DNA of 64,000 nucleotides from Acidimicrobiales bacterium MED-G01 (GCA_002457435.1 NTLA01000001.1:1-64000), one strand, 5' to 3'; positions 30,561 to 40,185 are shown, counted from the first letter of the stretch. The notes: a model not told the origin generated them from the letters alone. Translations and numbers: made by a program.

Positions 30561-30813
30561 AGAAAGGAGGTGGTCCACACAATGCCAATACTTAAGAGGA
30601 CTCTGGAGGTGGTCGGGCGCTGAGGCGGCCTGCCAACTTGGGAGGAAGCTTCCTTTGAGAATGATCAAAGAGGTGGCGACTCCAACCCGGACCATCCCGC
30701 CTGTCGGTGTGCGTGTCGGTCCTCGCGCAATCGAGTCCTAGCGGTCTTCGTTGGGACTTCATCTCAGGTGAAGAGAAGTGCCCCCGCTGTAAAGGCGGGG
30801 GCACCTCAGTTTT
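30561..30813 (+). ncRNA. Candidate regulatory/small-RNA or mini-ORF locus with extended Shine-Dalgarno (AGAAAGGAGGTGGTCCA)
   Basis: 17-nt near-complement to 16S 3' end, 13-codon ORF (MPILKRTLEVVGR*, 30582-30623), second GGAGGTGGTC copy at 30605, ends in a strong hairpin terminator; no long ORF supported. Confidence 0.4.
30778..30813 (+). terminator. Rho-independent-type terminator
   Basis: GTGCCCCCGC (30778-30787) / GCGGGGGCAC (30795-30804), 7-nt loop, followed by CTCAGTTTT. Confidence 0.8.
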
Positions 30814-30863
30814 GAGAATGATGGAACGGTTATAAATCAAACTGCCAGATAGTTTCGTGAAGG

Positions 30864-31253
30864 TCAGTCGCCGAGATTTTTGATCTCCTGCTGTAAGCGG
30901 GACCTTAAGGTTTTGGGCAAGTTATCGACGACAAGGTCGTAGCTATCCTCGATCCATTCTTGAACTTCCTTCAAAGGCACGGATCCGTCAAGAAAAACCC
31001 GGTTCCAATGCTTTTTGTGAAAATTGCTAGCTCGGACTGCTGAGTATTTTTGGCGAAGGGATTCCGCTCGACCTGGGTCACATTTGAGGGTTACTGAAAC
31101 AGCATCGGCACCGAAGGGGAGTAGAGCAAACATTTTGCCACCGACTTTGAACACAGATACATGTTCACCAAAAGGAAAATCCTCTACTGCCTCAGGTTGC
31201 TCTAAACAAATTTGGACCAAGAGATCTCTAGTCATTCTTGCTCCATTCCCCAA
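30864..31253 (-). CDS. MmcQ/YjbR family DNA-binding protein
   Basis: CLEQPEAVEDFPFGEHVSVFKVGGKMFALL...VTLKCDPGRAESLRQKY...HWNRVFLDGSVP. Confidence 0.9.
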   Translation of the reverse strand: MGNGARMTRDLLVQICLEQPEAVEDFPFGEHVSVFKVGGKMFALLPFGADAVSVTLKCDPGRAESLRQKYSAVRASNFHKKHWNRVFLDGSVPLKEVQEWIEDSYDLVVDNLPKTLRSRLQQEIKNLGD

Positions 31254-31283
31254 TTACAGCACTTGAGATGTGACTATGTGACG

Positions 31284-31481
31284 ATGAGTAATAGCGAGGA
31301 AAACCTTAAATTCGAATGCCCCCGTTGTTCAGAACAAGTGTGGGAACAGTTCTATGGCCCGTGCGGTTCGTGCCGTGAAGACCTCAGGCAGATTTTTGTC
31401 GCTGACCTCCGGGATGTTGAAGTAGGAAAGTTTCAACCGAAGATGAATGTGACGCCTAATGCCGTTGCGACGAAAGAGTGA
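31284..31481 (+). CDS. Small zinc-ribbon-like protein
   Basis: MSNSEENLKFECPRCSEQVWEQFYGPCGSCREDLRQIF; two CxxC. Confidence 0.6.
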   Translation: MSNSEENLKFECPRCSEQVWEQFYGPCGSCREDLRQIFVADLRDVEVGKFQPKMNVTPNAVATKE

Positions 31482-31549
31482 TGGCGGATCAGGCCGTTGG
31501 TTCTTGGGTGGATACCCCCAAAACGATTAAGAACCTTTGAAGAAGACGG

Positions 31550-31669
31550 TTAGACGAAGATAAAGCCAACTGCCCATATCAGCCGACATCCCATGACTAA
31601 CGCGATTAACCCCCTGAGTGTCCAGACTCCCGACAGGACTCGCTTTGCAGCTAACGGTCGGTGGACCAC
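31550..31669 (-). CDS. 39-aa hydrophobic microprotein overlapping aminotransferase 3' end
   Basis: GTG start: VVHRPLAAKRVLSGVWTLRGLIALVMGCRLIWAVGFIFV*; not in ORF track because of length. Confidence 0.4.
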   Translation of the reverse strand: MVHRPLAAKRVLSGVWTLRGLIALVMGCRLIWAVGFIFV

Positions 31670-32802
31670 CGGATCAGTTTCTCCACCGTGTCGCGAGCCT
31701 CTTGGGTTGAACCGGCGAAAGAAAATCGAATGAATCGATGTCCTTGTTTGGGGTCAAAGTCGATGCCTGGGGTTACCGCTATGCCTAATTCGTTCAACCA
31801 TTGTTGGGCTAACTCTTGGCTGTCTTTGCACAGATGGTCGACCTGCGCCCAAACATAGAAGGCACCGTCAGCTGGAGCGAGTTCTTTGATACCAGCCTTG
31901 GGTAACCCGTCAAGGAGAACTTGTCGATTAACTGCGTAACGCTCAAGGTTGAGCTCTAGTTCATCGTGGCTATCAAAAGCGCCTAGGGCAGCATGTTGGG
32001 AGACCGATGCGGCAGCAATGAACGCGTTTTGGGCTAAACGTTCAACTGGTGATACCAAAGCGTCGGGTAGAACTAGCCATCCGACTCGCCAGCCGGTCAT
32101 CGAGAAGTACTTCGAAAAACTGTTGACTACTACAGCTTCATCCCAGTAAGCGGCGGCAGTGGGGGCAACATTTCCATAAGTAACTCCGTGGTAAATCTCA
32201 TCTGAGATGAGACGAACTTCGTTGTTCTTGCACCATTGGACTAGCTCTGCGAGTTCATCTTCCAGGAGCATGGTTCCTGTCGGATTGGATGGACTTGCGA
32301 CCACTAACCCATCGATTGGACCGATCGATTCGAGACCATCTGGTGAGGGCTGGAAGCGCGTAGCCGGACCGACCGGCAAATCAACAACTTCTACGTCTAA
32401 GGCTCGAAGCACGTTGCGGTAACAGGGGTAGCCCGGGGTTGGAACAACTACTCGATCACCAGGTTCGAAGCAGGCGAGGAACGCCAGGGTAAATGCACCG
32501 CTTGCCCCCATGGTGATGGCGATTCGCGACGATGGGATGTCGGTGTCGTACCACTCCAGATAGTGATGATGTAGGCGCTCGCGGAGAGAATCCATGCCGA
32601 GTGCAGATGTGTACCCGAGAATGTCGTTTTCGATCGCTTCAATTGCGTGTCTTCTGGCTCCTGATGGTGCGGGTGTGGAGGGCTGACCGACCTCGAGATG
32701 GAGCACTTCCTTGCCGGCGTTTTCTCGGTTTGCCGCTGCTCGCATTACCTCCATCACATAAAAGGGCGCAATGTCGGATCGCTTGGATGGTGTTATCGCC
32801 AT
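31651..32802 (-). CDS. PLP-dependent class I/II aminotransferase
   Basis: VVASPSNPTGTMLLEDEL, LISDEIYHGVTYG, VVNSFSKYFSMTGWRVGWLVLP. Confidence 0.94.
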   Translation of the reverse strand: MAITPSKRSDIAPFYVMEVMRAAANRENAGKEVLHLEVGQPSTPAPSGARRHAIEAIENDILGYTSALGMDSLRERLHHHYLEWYDTDIPSSRIAITMGASGAFTLAFLACFEPGDRVVVPTPGYPCYRNVLRALDVEVVDLPVGPATRFQPSPDGLESIGPIDGLVVASPSNPTGTMLLEDELAELVQWCKNNEVRLISDEIYHGVTYGNVAPTAAAYWDEAVVVNSFSKYFSMTGWRVGWLVLPDALVSPVERLAQNAFIAAASVSQHAALGAFDSHDELELNLERYAVNRQVLLDGLPKAGIKELAPADGAFYVWAQVDHLCKDSQELAQQWLNELGIAVTPGIDFDPKQGHRFIRFSFAGSTQEARDTVEKLIRWSTDR

Positions 32803-32944
32803 AACAGGAGTGTGGCGGTTATCGGCGTTAGAAGTGGGTCTTTCGGGCTCTCAAATCTATTCAGAGACCTTTATTTACTCGGAAAATAGGGCAGAACTGG
32901 AAACTGCCTTTTCTAGGACCCGTCTCATGAAGCATGCTGGAGGG

Positions 32945-34237
32945 ATGAGCACCGCTTTAATGACTGACCTTTACGAGGTCACGATGCTTGATGCAGCGCT
33001 TCGGTCTGGAGTGGCCTCGCGCCGAGCAACGTTCGAAGTTTTTGCGAGACGGCTACCCGCGGGCCGTGGCTACGGGGTTGTTGCTGGACCTGGGCGCTTG
33101 GCGGAACAGCTGGCTGATTTTCACTTTTCTGCAGCTCAGATCGATTACTTGGCGAGCCTTGGTCGATTCAGCGACGACCTTCTTCAGTTCCTCGAGGCTT
33201 TCCAATTCGAAGGGGAGGTATGGAGCTACAGAGAGGGCGACTTTTATGTGCCGGGGAGTCCGGTATTGAGGGTCGATTGTTCTTTCGGTGCAGGTCTTCT
33301 TCTTGAGACGTTGGTCTTGTCGGTTCTAAATCATGATTCCGCAGTTGCATCGGCCGCGGCGCGAATGCACGATGTAGCTAAGGGGCGACATCTAATCGAG
33401 ATGGGGGGTCGTCGCACCCATGAAGAAGCAGCCGTTGCAGCGGCGAGGGCGGCATGGTTGGTCGGCTTTGATACCACCTCGAATATGGAAGCCGGGATCC
33501 GTTTCAATGTGCCAACTGCGGGAACATCAGCGCACGCCTTTACTCTGGCACACGATGATGAAGAGTCTGCTTTCGAAGCCCAAATCAAAGCTCATGGACT
33601 TGAAACGACCCTTCTTGTAGATACTTACGAAATAAAAACTGGAATCGACCGAGCATTAGCTGCAGCTAAGAGACTGGGCGGAGTTCCCGGAGCTATCCGC
33701 ATCGACTCAGGTGATCTCGCTGATGAAGCTCTGAGAGCTCGGAAAAAGTTAGACGCAAGTGACGCCGAGTCAACGAGAATCGTTGTATCTGGCGATCTTG
33801 ATGAGTACCGAATTGCAGATTTAGCTGATCTTCCGATTGATGGATATGGGGTGGGAACTCAGTTGGTTGTCGGGTCGGGACACGCGACGGCTGGCATGGT
33901 CTACAAACTGGTGGCTATTGCGCGAAGGTCAGGAACCTATGAGCCGGTTGTTCCAGTAGCAAAGTCCTCCGAAGGTAAGGCGACTCGAGGTGGGGTGGTG
34001 CGCCCATACCGGATTGTCGATGATGGCACAGCTGTTGATGAAATCCTTGTGCAACATGACCGACCCGGCCCTTCGGATGCCAGGGCCCTCCACGTTCCGC
34101 TGTTTCGAGCTTCTGAACCTGCCTATCCGTACAGCCTTGAGGATGACCGAAAGTTCCACCTTCGGGTTCGAAATGAATTACCCGACTCCATGCGGATGTT
34201 GAACTCTAAACCGCTATTCGAAGCGCGAACTTTATAG
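32945..34237 (+). CDS. pncB: Nicotinate phosphoribosyltransferase
   Basis: MSTALMTDLYEVTMLDAALRSGVASRRATFEVFARRLPAGRGYGVVAG; GTSAHAFTLAHDDE; IRIDSGDLADEA. Confidence 0.93.
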   Translation: MSTALMTDLYEVTMLDAALRSGVASRRATFEVFARRLPAGRGYGVVAGPGRLAEQLADFHFSAAQIDYLASLGRFSDDLLQFLEAFQFEGEVWSYREGDFYVPGSPVLRVDCSFGAGLLLETLVLSVLNHDSAVASAAARMHDVAKGRHLIEMGGRRTHEEAAVAAARAAWLVGFDTTSNMEAGIRFNVPTAGTSAHAFTLAHDDEESAFEAQIKAHGLETTLLVDTYEIKTGIDRALAAAKRLGGVPGAIRIDSGDLADEALRARKKLDASDAESTRIVVSGDLDEYRIADLADLPIDGYGVGTQLVVGSGHATAGMVYKLVAIARRSGTYEPVVPVAKSSEGKATRGGVVRPYRIVDDGTAVDEILVQHDRPGPSDARALHVPLFRASEPAYPYSLEDDRKFHLRVRNELPDSMRMLNSKPLFEARTL

Positions 34238-34276
34238 ACCCCGGACAGCGTTAATCATTGGCTGAGAGTTCTGGAG

Positions 34277-35269
34277 TCAACGGCTAACGAAAACTCCTTC
34301 AGAAGCACCGGCCTCTAATGTGCGCGCCACATCGATTACGCGTGGCCCATCTCGTCTCACAACGGCGAGCACCGGAGTGTCGGCAAGCACTTGGTGTTCT
34401 CGGTCACCGTCGAACGCCATCGTTGATGGCCCCACTAAGTGGACCTCCTCTTCAAAGCTGACCCTTTTCACCTCCCTGACGGGCACTTTCCGATACAGAC
34501 CAGGTGCTATGGGAGCGTTAGTTGACGCGCCGCCGGAGCCGCAGGTGACCAAAATTGCCGCGTCTTCTTCTGAGCGACATGTGGTGTGTAGACCTGCGAT
34601 GGAGGAGACCCCAATGGTGTCTGGTTTGGCTGTTGTGACTAATAGCTGTCGCAAATTATTGGGATCGACTGGCATGCGGTTACCAACAAAATCGTTGGCG
34701 AGAGTAGCAACATCTATGAGGGCGACGTCTTGAGACCCATCCGCGAAAATCAAGTGGACCATCTTCGACCTCGGTGCTACTGAGTTGAGATCGACCAAAT
34801 TCTTTGCGACTAACCCAGCGGCTGCGCCCGCAACCGTAGGTTCAACGAGGGAGGGAAAAACATTGTTTGTTCCCGTTGACATCGGAACCAAGATTGCCTC
34901 AGGCCAAGCCCTAGCTATTGTCCGATTCGTTCCATCACCACCGAGGGTGATGATTACTCTGATTCCTCGTTCTTTCATGGCAAGAGCAGCGCGTACGGTG
35001 TCCATAGGATCGACACGCGCGCCGACATCAAGAATTTCGAGATCTGCTTCTACGGGTAAATCCGTCAACGCGCCGCTCGCTATTCCGAAAGGCTCCTTCA
35101 TAGCGACGACGTGTTGTGCCCCGGCAGCTACTGCGCCTATGACAGCGCGCGCAATGCGATTCCGTTTGTCTTCAGCGCTTGAGACACCTCCGCGGGCCGC
35201 CACTCGGCGGATATCGCGCCCAGAAACGGGGTTCGCGATGATGCCAACGCTCTGGGATTGATCTGTCAC
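34277..35269 (-). CDS. ATP-NAD kinase family / AcoX-like protein
   Basis: VGIIANPVSGRDIRRVAARG, VIITLGGDGTNRTIARAWPEAILVPMSTGTNNVFP. Confidence 0.87.
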   Translation of the reverse strand: MTDQSQSVGIIANPVSGRDIRRVAARGGVSSAEDKRNRIARAVIGAVAAGAQHVVAMKEPFGIASGALTDLPVEADLEILDVGARVDPMDTVRAALAMKERGIRVIITLGGDGTNRTIARAWPEAILVPMSTGTNNVFPSLVEPTVAGAAAGLVAKNLVDLNSVAPRSKMVHLIFADGSQDVALIDVATLANDFVGNRMPVDPNNLRQLLVTTAKPDTIGVSSIAGLHTTCRSEEDAAILVTCGSGGASTNAPIAPGLYRKVPVREVKRVSFEEEVHLVGPSTMAFDGDREHQVLADTPVLAVVRRDGPRVIDVARTLEAGASEGVFVSR

Positions 35270-35318
35270 GGTTCCACCCTAGGCAAGGAAACCGCTTGGT
35301 ATCTGCTACAACAACCTT

Positions 35319-36137
35319 GTGACTCAACCTCCAGTGGTGCTAACGATCGCGGGCTCAGATTCAGGAGGAGGTTCCGGACTCCAAGCCGACTTGCGAACCT
35401 TCGCAGCTCAATCTGTTCACGGGGTGTGCGCGTTAACCGTGGTTTCTTCTCAGAACACTGAAGAATTTCGGTCAGCACTCGCGATCCCGGCCAACGTTGT
35501 GCGGTCCCAGATCGAAGCAGTCTTGGATGACTTTGAAGTCAACGTTGCCAAAACCGGGCTGCTTTATTCCGAAGAAAATATTCGGCTCATATCGGAGATG
35601 GCGGAGGTCGGGCTCTTGCCGCCTTTGGTTGTAGACCCCGTGATAGTGAACCGTCACGGTGAACCGTTATACGACACCTCAACCATCGAACTGATACGCC
35701 GAGATTTGATACCCAAGGCATTGGTCATCACCCCTAACCATCTCGAAGCGATGCATTTACTGGGAACCGAGCTAGATGAAGACATCGAAGCTTTGTCTGA
35801 TGCAGCTCTGCAGCTAGCCGCCATGGGCCCAACTGTCGTTGTGGTAACCGGCGGTCGGCGCGAGGCGCCAACAATGGTTGATGTCGTGGCATCTGGCGGA
35901 GAAGTAGTGGTCCTAGAAGTTGAACGCTGTTTGACGAGTAACGTCCGGGGCACAGGCGACACTTTCTCAGCAGCAATTGCTGGTGGGCTAGCTAAGGGGT
36001 TATCAGAGCTTGAGTCCGTGAGCAGAGCCCAAGCCTTCACCGCCGAAGCGGTCCACCGTGCCGCGAATTGGACACTTGGAGCCGGCCAAGGACCAATCGG
36101 TCATCTGGGTCACTCCGACATAGCTCGCCTAGACTGA
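35319..36137 (+). CDS. thiD: Hydroxymethylpyrimidine/phosphomethylpyrimidine kinase
   Basis: VLTIAGSDSGGGSGLQADLRTFAAQSVHGVCALTVVSSQNT, VVDPVIVNRHGE, VRGTGDTFSAAIAGGLAKG. Confidence 0.94.
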   Translation: MTQPPVVLTIAGSDSGGGSGLQADLRTFAAQSVHGVCALTVVSSQNTEEFRSALAIPANVVRSQIEAVLDDFEVNVAKTGLLYSEENIRLISEMAEVGLLPPLVVDPVIVNRHGEPLYDTSTIELIRRDLIPKALVITPNHLEAMHLLGTELDEDIEALSDAALQLAAMGPTVVVVTGGRREAPTMVDVVASGGEVVVLEVERCLTSNVRGTGDTFSAAIAGGLAKGLSELESVSRAQAFTAEAVHRAANWTLGAGQGPIGHLGHSDIARLD

Positions 36138-36174
36138 TGACGCTCGAACCTGATTGAGCCTTTGGGAGAAACTT

Positions 36175-37818
36175 GTGACGCAAGAGCAGTGGCGAAAAGA
36201 GTATGAGGCTGGCGAAATCCGCGACCTTGATTACGAGACGATGAGCGGCCTTCCGGTAGAACCGCTTTATGCGCCCCGTGATGGAGATGTCGACGAATCG
36301 ATTGGTTGGCCCGGTCAATACCCCTATACCCGTGGAGTACACCCAAGCGGATACAGAGGCCGTCTGTGGACAATGCGGATGTTTGCAGGTTTCGGTACAC
36401 CCGAAGACACGAATACACGATTTAAGGAGATCCTCGCCGCAGGCGGGGGAGGTTTGTCGACGGCATTTGACATGCCCACACTTATGGGCCTTGACAGTGA
36501 TGACGTCCTATCAGTCGGTGAAGTAGGCCGTTGTGGGGTCGCTGTTGACACCATCGAGGATATGAGCAGCCTGTACGACGACATTGACCTGGAACAAACG
36601 ACGACCTCGATGACAATTAACGCTCCTGCTGCACCCATATGGGCAATGTTCGTAGCGAATGCCGAAGAGCAAGGAGCTGACAGAAGCAGGTTGGGTGGAA
36701 CGCTTCAAAATGACATCCTCAAGGAATATCAAGCCCAAAAAGAATGGGTTTTCCCTCCACGGCCCTCCATGCGTCTCGTCGCGGACACCATCGAATTCGC
36801 GAAAAATGAGATGCCTCGATGGAACTCCGTATCTATAAGCGGCTACCACATCAGAGAAGCAGGCTCCACAGCAGCACAGGAACTGGCTTTCACACTGGCT
36901 AATGGATTCGCGTACGTCGAAGCGGCAACCCAGCGAGGTCTGCCCGTTGATGAGTTCGCTCCAAGATTGAGTTTCTTTTTCAATGCGCATATCGATTTCT
37001 TCGAAGAAATCGCGAAATACAGAGCTGCTCGCAGAATCTGGGCGCGATGGATGAAGGACCACTACGGAGCTCAAGACCCCAAATCGATGATGCTGCGCTT
37101 CCACACTCAAACAGCGGGCGTATCCCTGACAGCACAGCAACCTGAAATAAATATTGCCCGCACAGCGATCGAAGCTCTAGCCGGCGTATTGGGCGGTACC
37201 CAGAGTTTGCACACCAACTCAATGGATGAGGCACTCGCCCTCCCGACCGAGAAAGCGGCCCGAATAGCTTTGCGCACCCAGCAAGTTCTCGCTCACGAAA
37301 CTGGGGTTACCGACGTCTTGGACCCATTAGGTGGAAGTTGGTTCGTAGAAGAACTGACCGACCAGTTAGAAGCTGAAGCAGAGACAATGTTTAGTCACAT
37401 TGCCGAAGTTGGAAGCGGATCGATGCTGGAGGGAGCGTTTGAACTAATTGACGAGGGTTGGTACCAGGGAAATATCGCTGACTCAGCCTACGAGTTCGAA
37501 AAGAAAGTGAATGCTGGTCGTCGAGTTGTCGTCGGAGTCAACGACTTTACCGAAGGCAACGAAGAAGATCAGATCGATCTTTTGAAGATTACGACAGAAG
37601 ATGAGCAACGCCAGATCAAAAACCTTCAGCAGATAAAGGCCGACCGTAACCAGGGAGCTGTCGACGAAGCTCTCGTTGCTTTGAGTCGCGCGGCGGAAAC
37701 TGACGCGAATCTGATGTTGCCATTGATCGATAGCGTCAGAACACGTGCGACCGTCGGGGAAATAATGAACACCCTCGCCGAGGTGTTCGGCCGATACCAA
37801 GAAAAGCCTTTCATCTGA
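36175..37818 (+). CDS. Acyl-CoA mutase large subunit (methylmalonyl-CoA mutase family; isobutyryl-CoA-mutase-like active site)
   Basis: YPYTRGVHPSGYRGRLWTMRMFAGFG, SVSISGYHIREAGSTAAQELAFTLANG, LRFHTQTAGVSLTAQQPEINIART; no C-terminal B12 domain. Confidence 0.92.
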   Translation: MTQEQWRKEYEAGEIRDLDYETMSGLPVEPLYAPRDGDVDESIGWPGQYPYTRGVHPSGYRGRLWTMRMFAGFGTPEDTNTRFKEILAAGGGGLSTAFDMPTLMGLDSDDVLSVGEVGRCGVAVDTIEDMSSLYDDIDLEQTTTSMTINAPAAPIWAMFVANAEEQGADRSRLGGTLQNDILKEYQAQKEWVFPPRPSMRLVADTIEFAKNEMPRWNSVSISGYHIREAGSTAAQELAFTLANGFAYVEAATQRGLPVDEFAPRLSFFFNAHIDFFEEIAKYRAARRIWARWMKDHYGAQDPKSMMLRFHTQTAGVSLTAQQPEINIARTAIEALAGVLGGTQSLHTNSMDEALALPTEKAARIALRTQQVLAHETGVTDVLDPLGGSWFVEELTDQLEAEAETMFSHIAEVGSGSMLEGAFELIDEGWYQGNIADSAYEFEKKVNAGRRVVVGVNDFTEGNEEDQIDLLKITTEDEQRQIKNLQQIKADRNQGAVDEALVALSRAAETDANLMLPLIDSVRTRATVGEIMNTLAEVFGRYQEKPFI

Positions 37819-37892
37819 ACAAGAGCGACCGTTCCGTTTGGGGTGTAAAGACGGGTAGGGTCAGAGCAGCGAAATTGGTCTACGGGGAATCG

Positions 37893-38408
37893 ATGCTGCA
37901 TTCGAAAGCACTCAAATTGCTCATAATGATGCTTTCGCTTACCGCGCTCGTAGCTGGGTGCTCTAGTGGGACCGACCAAACCCAACTTGAACGAGAGCTG
38001 CAAGACAAAGCAGGTAGCGACCTACTTCCAGTGGAACTTGGATTAGTTGACTGTCCGGAAGACGTCGTTTACACCCCCGAATCAGTGTTTATCTGCAATA
38101 GCGAAGTAGCCGGGCAGTACTACGAAATACAAGTCCGCATAATCGACGAGCAACGCCAGTATTCATACGCCCATAAGCACTATCCGCTGCAACTTGTGAA
38201 TACAGAAGCTTTGCTAGCAGATGAAGTGGCCTACGAAGTCGGCTTCGACGTGATGATTGATTGTGGTGACGACGAATACCTCGTCGCACCAATCGGAAGC
38301 ACATTCAACTGCGTAGTAACCCGAGTAGAAGGTGGCGCTCAAGCCACCATTGAGGTTCGACTTGAAAATGCAGAAGGTCGAATCAAATGGGATCTCATCC
38401 GATCTTGA
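37893..38408 (+). CDS. Lipoprotein with two DUF4333-like segments
   Basis: Lipobox LTALVAGCSS; repeated LVDCPEDVVYTPESVFICN... and VMIDCGDDEYLVAPIGSTFNCVV... Confidence 0.75.
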   Translation: MLHSKALKLLIMMLSLTALVAGCSSGTDQTQLERELQDKAGSDLLPVELGLVDCPEDVVYTPESVFICNSEVAGQYYEIQVRIIDEQRQYSYAHKHYPLQLVNTEALLADEVAYEVGFDVMIDCGDDEYLVAPIGSTFNCVVTRVEGGAQATIEVRLENAEGRIKWDLIRS

Positions 38409-38438
38409 GTCTTTGGTAGCAACTACTCGCTCAACGTT

Positions 38439-40163
38439 ATGAACCTGTTGGATGTCGACAATATTTCTCTAGGTTTCACAGAAATAGAGTTGTTCTCCGA
38501 CCTCTCCTTCACGGTTGGAGAAAAAGACAGGCTGGCGGTATTAGGAATCAATGGGTCTGGAAAGTCAACCCTGTTAGCGACACTCGCCGGTCAAGAGATC
38601 GTGGATCAGGGAGTCATACGCCGCCGACAAAACTTATCTGTTGCCGTCTTGGCGCAACGACCCAACCTAGGGGACGGAACGGTCAGCGATGCCGTGGGTC
38701 AGAGCTGGCAAGGAAGAGCCGCAATGGACCGTGTGGGCTTAACAGGGTTATCTCAGACAAAGATTTCTGCGCTGTCGGGAGGCGAACACAAGCGAGCGGC
38801 GTTGGCGGCAGTACTTCATGATCAGGATGCTGACTTGCTGCTGCTAGATGAGCCGACGAACCACCTTGACATCGAGGGAATCGAATATCTTGAAAATGTG
38901 TTGCACGAATTTTCGGGCGGCGTCGTTTTCGTATCTCACGATCGACACCTCATCAATCGCGTAGCTACAAAGACCGTAGAGCTAACGGGCAATGGCTGTT
39001 ATGTCACAGAAGGCGGATACAAAGCACACCTTTTGGCCAAAGCTGACCGTGAGGACAAAGCGGAAAAAGATGAATCGGCGAGGCTTACGTTGGCCCGGAA
39101 AGAATTGGCATGGCTGCAACGAGGAGCTCGTGCTCGAAGGAGGAAGCCCAAATCACGACTTGCTATCGCTCATCGAACCCTTGACGTTACCCACAAAGAC
39201 GACTCCCGATCTCGTTCGCTTGCCCTAAACGAATTTGACCAGAAACGGTTAGGACGCAAAGTGGTGGACCTCGAACAGGTCGCGGTCTCGGCTGGCGGCC
39301 GGGCATTGTTCGACGACGTGACTATCAGTCTTTCATCCAACGAACGCCTCGGAGTGGTAGGTCCGAATGGTTCTGGTAAATCGACGCTTTTGAGCGTTAT
39401 TGCTGGAGTGAGAGCACCCGATGAAGGGACCGTGACCTTTGGGTCAACCGTGCGTATCGGCTACTTCGACCAGATGGGGGAGGCGCTTGATCAAGATTCG
39501 ACAGTTGAAGAGGTGATTGCAGGACCAGGTGGGCATTTGGACCACAATCAGTCTGCGTTGTTGCGTCGATTCTGGTTTGAACCGGCTACCCATCGAGCTC
39601 AAATTGGCTCTCTGTCGGGCGGAGAACAACGCCGTTTGCAGCTTTTGGGTGTTCTAGCGGCGGAGCCGAACGTTTTGCTGCTTGACGAACCCACCAACGA
39701 TCTCGATATAGACACACTGCGCGCGCTAGAAGACTGGCTCGACACTTTCGATGGTGCTTTGGTTGCGGTTACCCATGACCGGGTGTTCCTAGAACGCGTA
39801 GTGGACAACGTAGTTGCCATCGGAGCTGACGGCTTCAGGCATCTAGGCGCAGGCGAAGCCGTATGGGAACAGGCAAGACCTAAGCCAAAGATAAGTAATC
39901 GCATCAAGAAAAATCGCGTCGCGACAACTAAGTCAAGCGACCGCTCAATGTCGACTCTTCGACACTTACTCAAAGACGTTGAGTCAGAACTTCAACGGCT
40001 TTCGGACGAGCGAGATGACTATGTCGCCCGTCTCGATAACGAAAGCCTTTCACATGGGTCACGCCTCGAGATTTCAAATGGACTTGCTGTCGCCTTAGAG
40101 CAGTTAGAAGTGGCCGAGGTACGTTGGCTTGATATATCGGAGGAGATGGAGAAGCGGGCATAG
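38439..40163 (+). CDS. ABC-F family ATPase
   Basis: Two NBDs: GINGSGKSTLL...LSGGEHKRAALA...LLLLDEPTNHLD and GPNGSGKSTLL...LSGGEQRRLQL...LLLDEPTNDLD. Confidence 0.95.
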   Translation: MNLLDVDNISLGFTEIELFSDLSFTVGEKDRLAVLGINGSGKSTLLATLAGQEIVDQGVIRRRQNLSVAVLAQRPNLGDGTVSDAVGQSWQGRAAMDRVGLTGLSQTKISALSGGEHKRAALAAVLHDQDADLLLLDEPTNHLDIEGIEYLENVLHEFSGGVVFVSHDRHLINRVATKTVELTGNGCYVTEGGYKAHLLAKADREDKAEKDESARLTLARKELAWLQRGARARRRKPKSRLAIAHRTLDVTHKDDSRSRSLALNEFDQKRLGRKVVDLEQVAVSAGGRALFDDVTISLSSNERLGVVGPNGSGKSTLLSVIAGVRAPDEGTVTFGSTVRIGYFDQMGEALDQDSTVEEVIAGPGGHLDHNQSALLRRFWFEPATHRAQIGSLSGGEQRRLQLLGVLAAEPNVLLLDEPTNDLDIDTLRALEDWLDTFDGALVAVTHDRVFLERVVDNVVAIGADGFRHLGAGEAVWEQARPKPKISNRIKKNRVATTKSSDRSMSTLRHLLKDVESELQRLSDERDDYVARLDNESLSHGSRLEISNGLAVALEQLEVAEVRWLDISEEMEKRA

Positions 40164-40185
40164 TCGTTCCGCTACTCTGCGCCAT

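Noticed and set aside
30621-30623. A third selenocysteine TGA after MPILKRTLEVVGR
   Set aside because: The downstream frame (GGLPTWEEASFENDQRGG...) shows no Cys-homolog-like motif I recognise; kept only as a regulatory/mini-ORF locus
30499-30741. 80-aa ORF in the super-SD locus
   Set aside because: Overlaps the mini-ORF in another frame and has no protein-like motif; a 26-aa sub-ORF from 30661 is possible but unsupported
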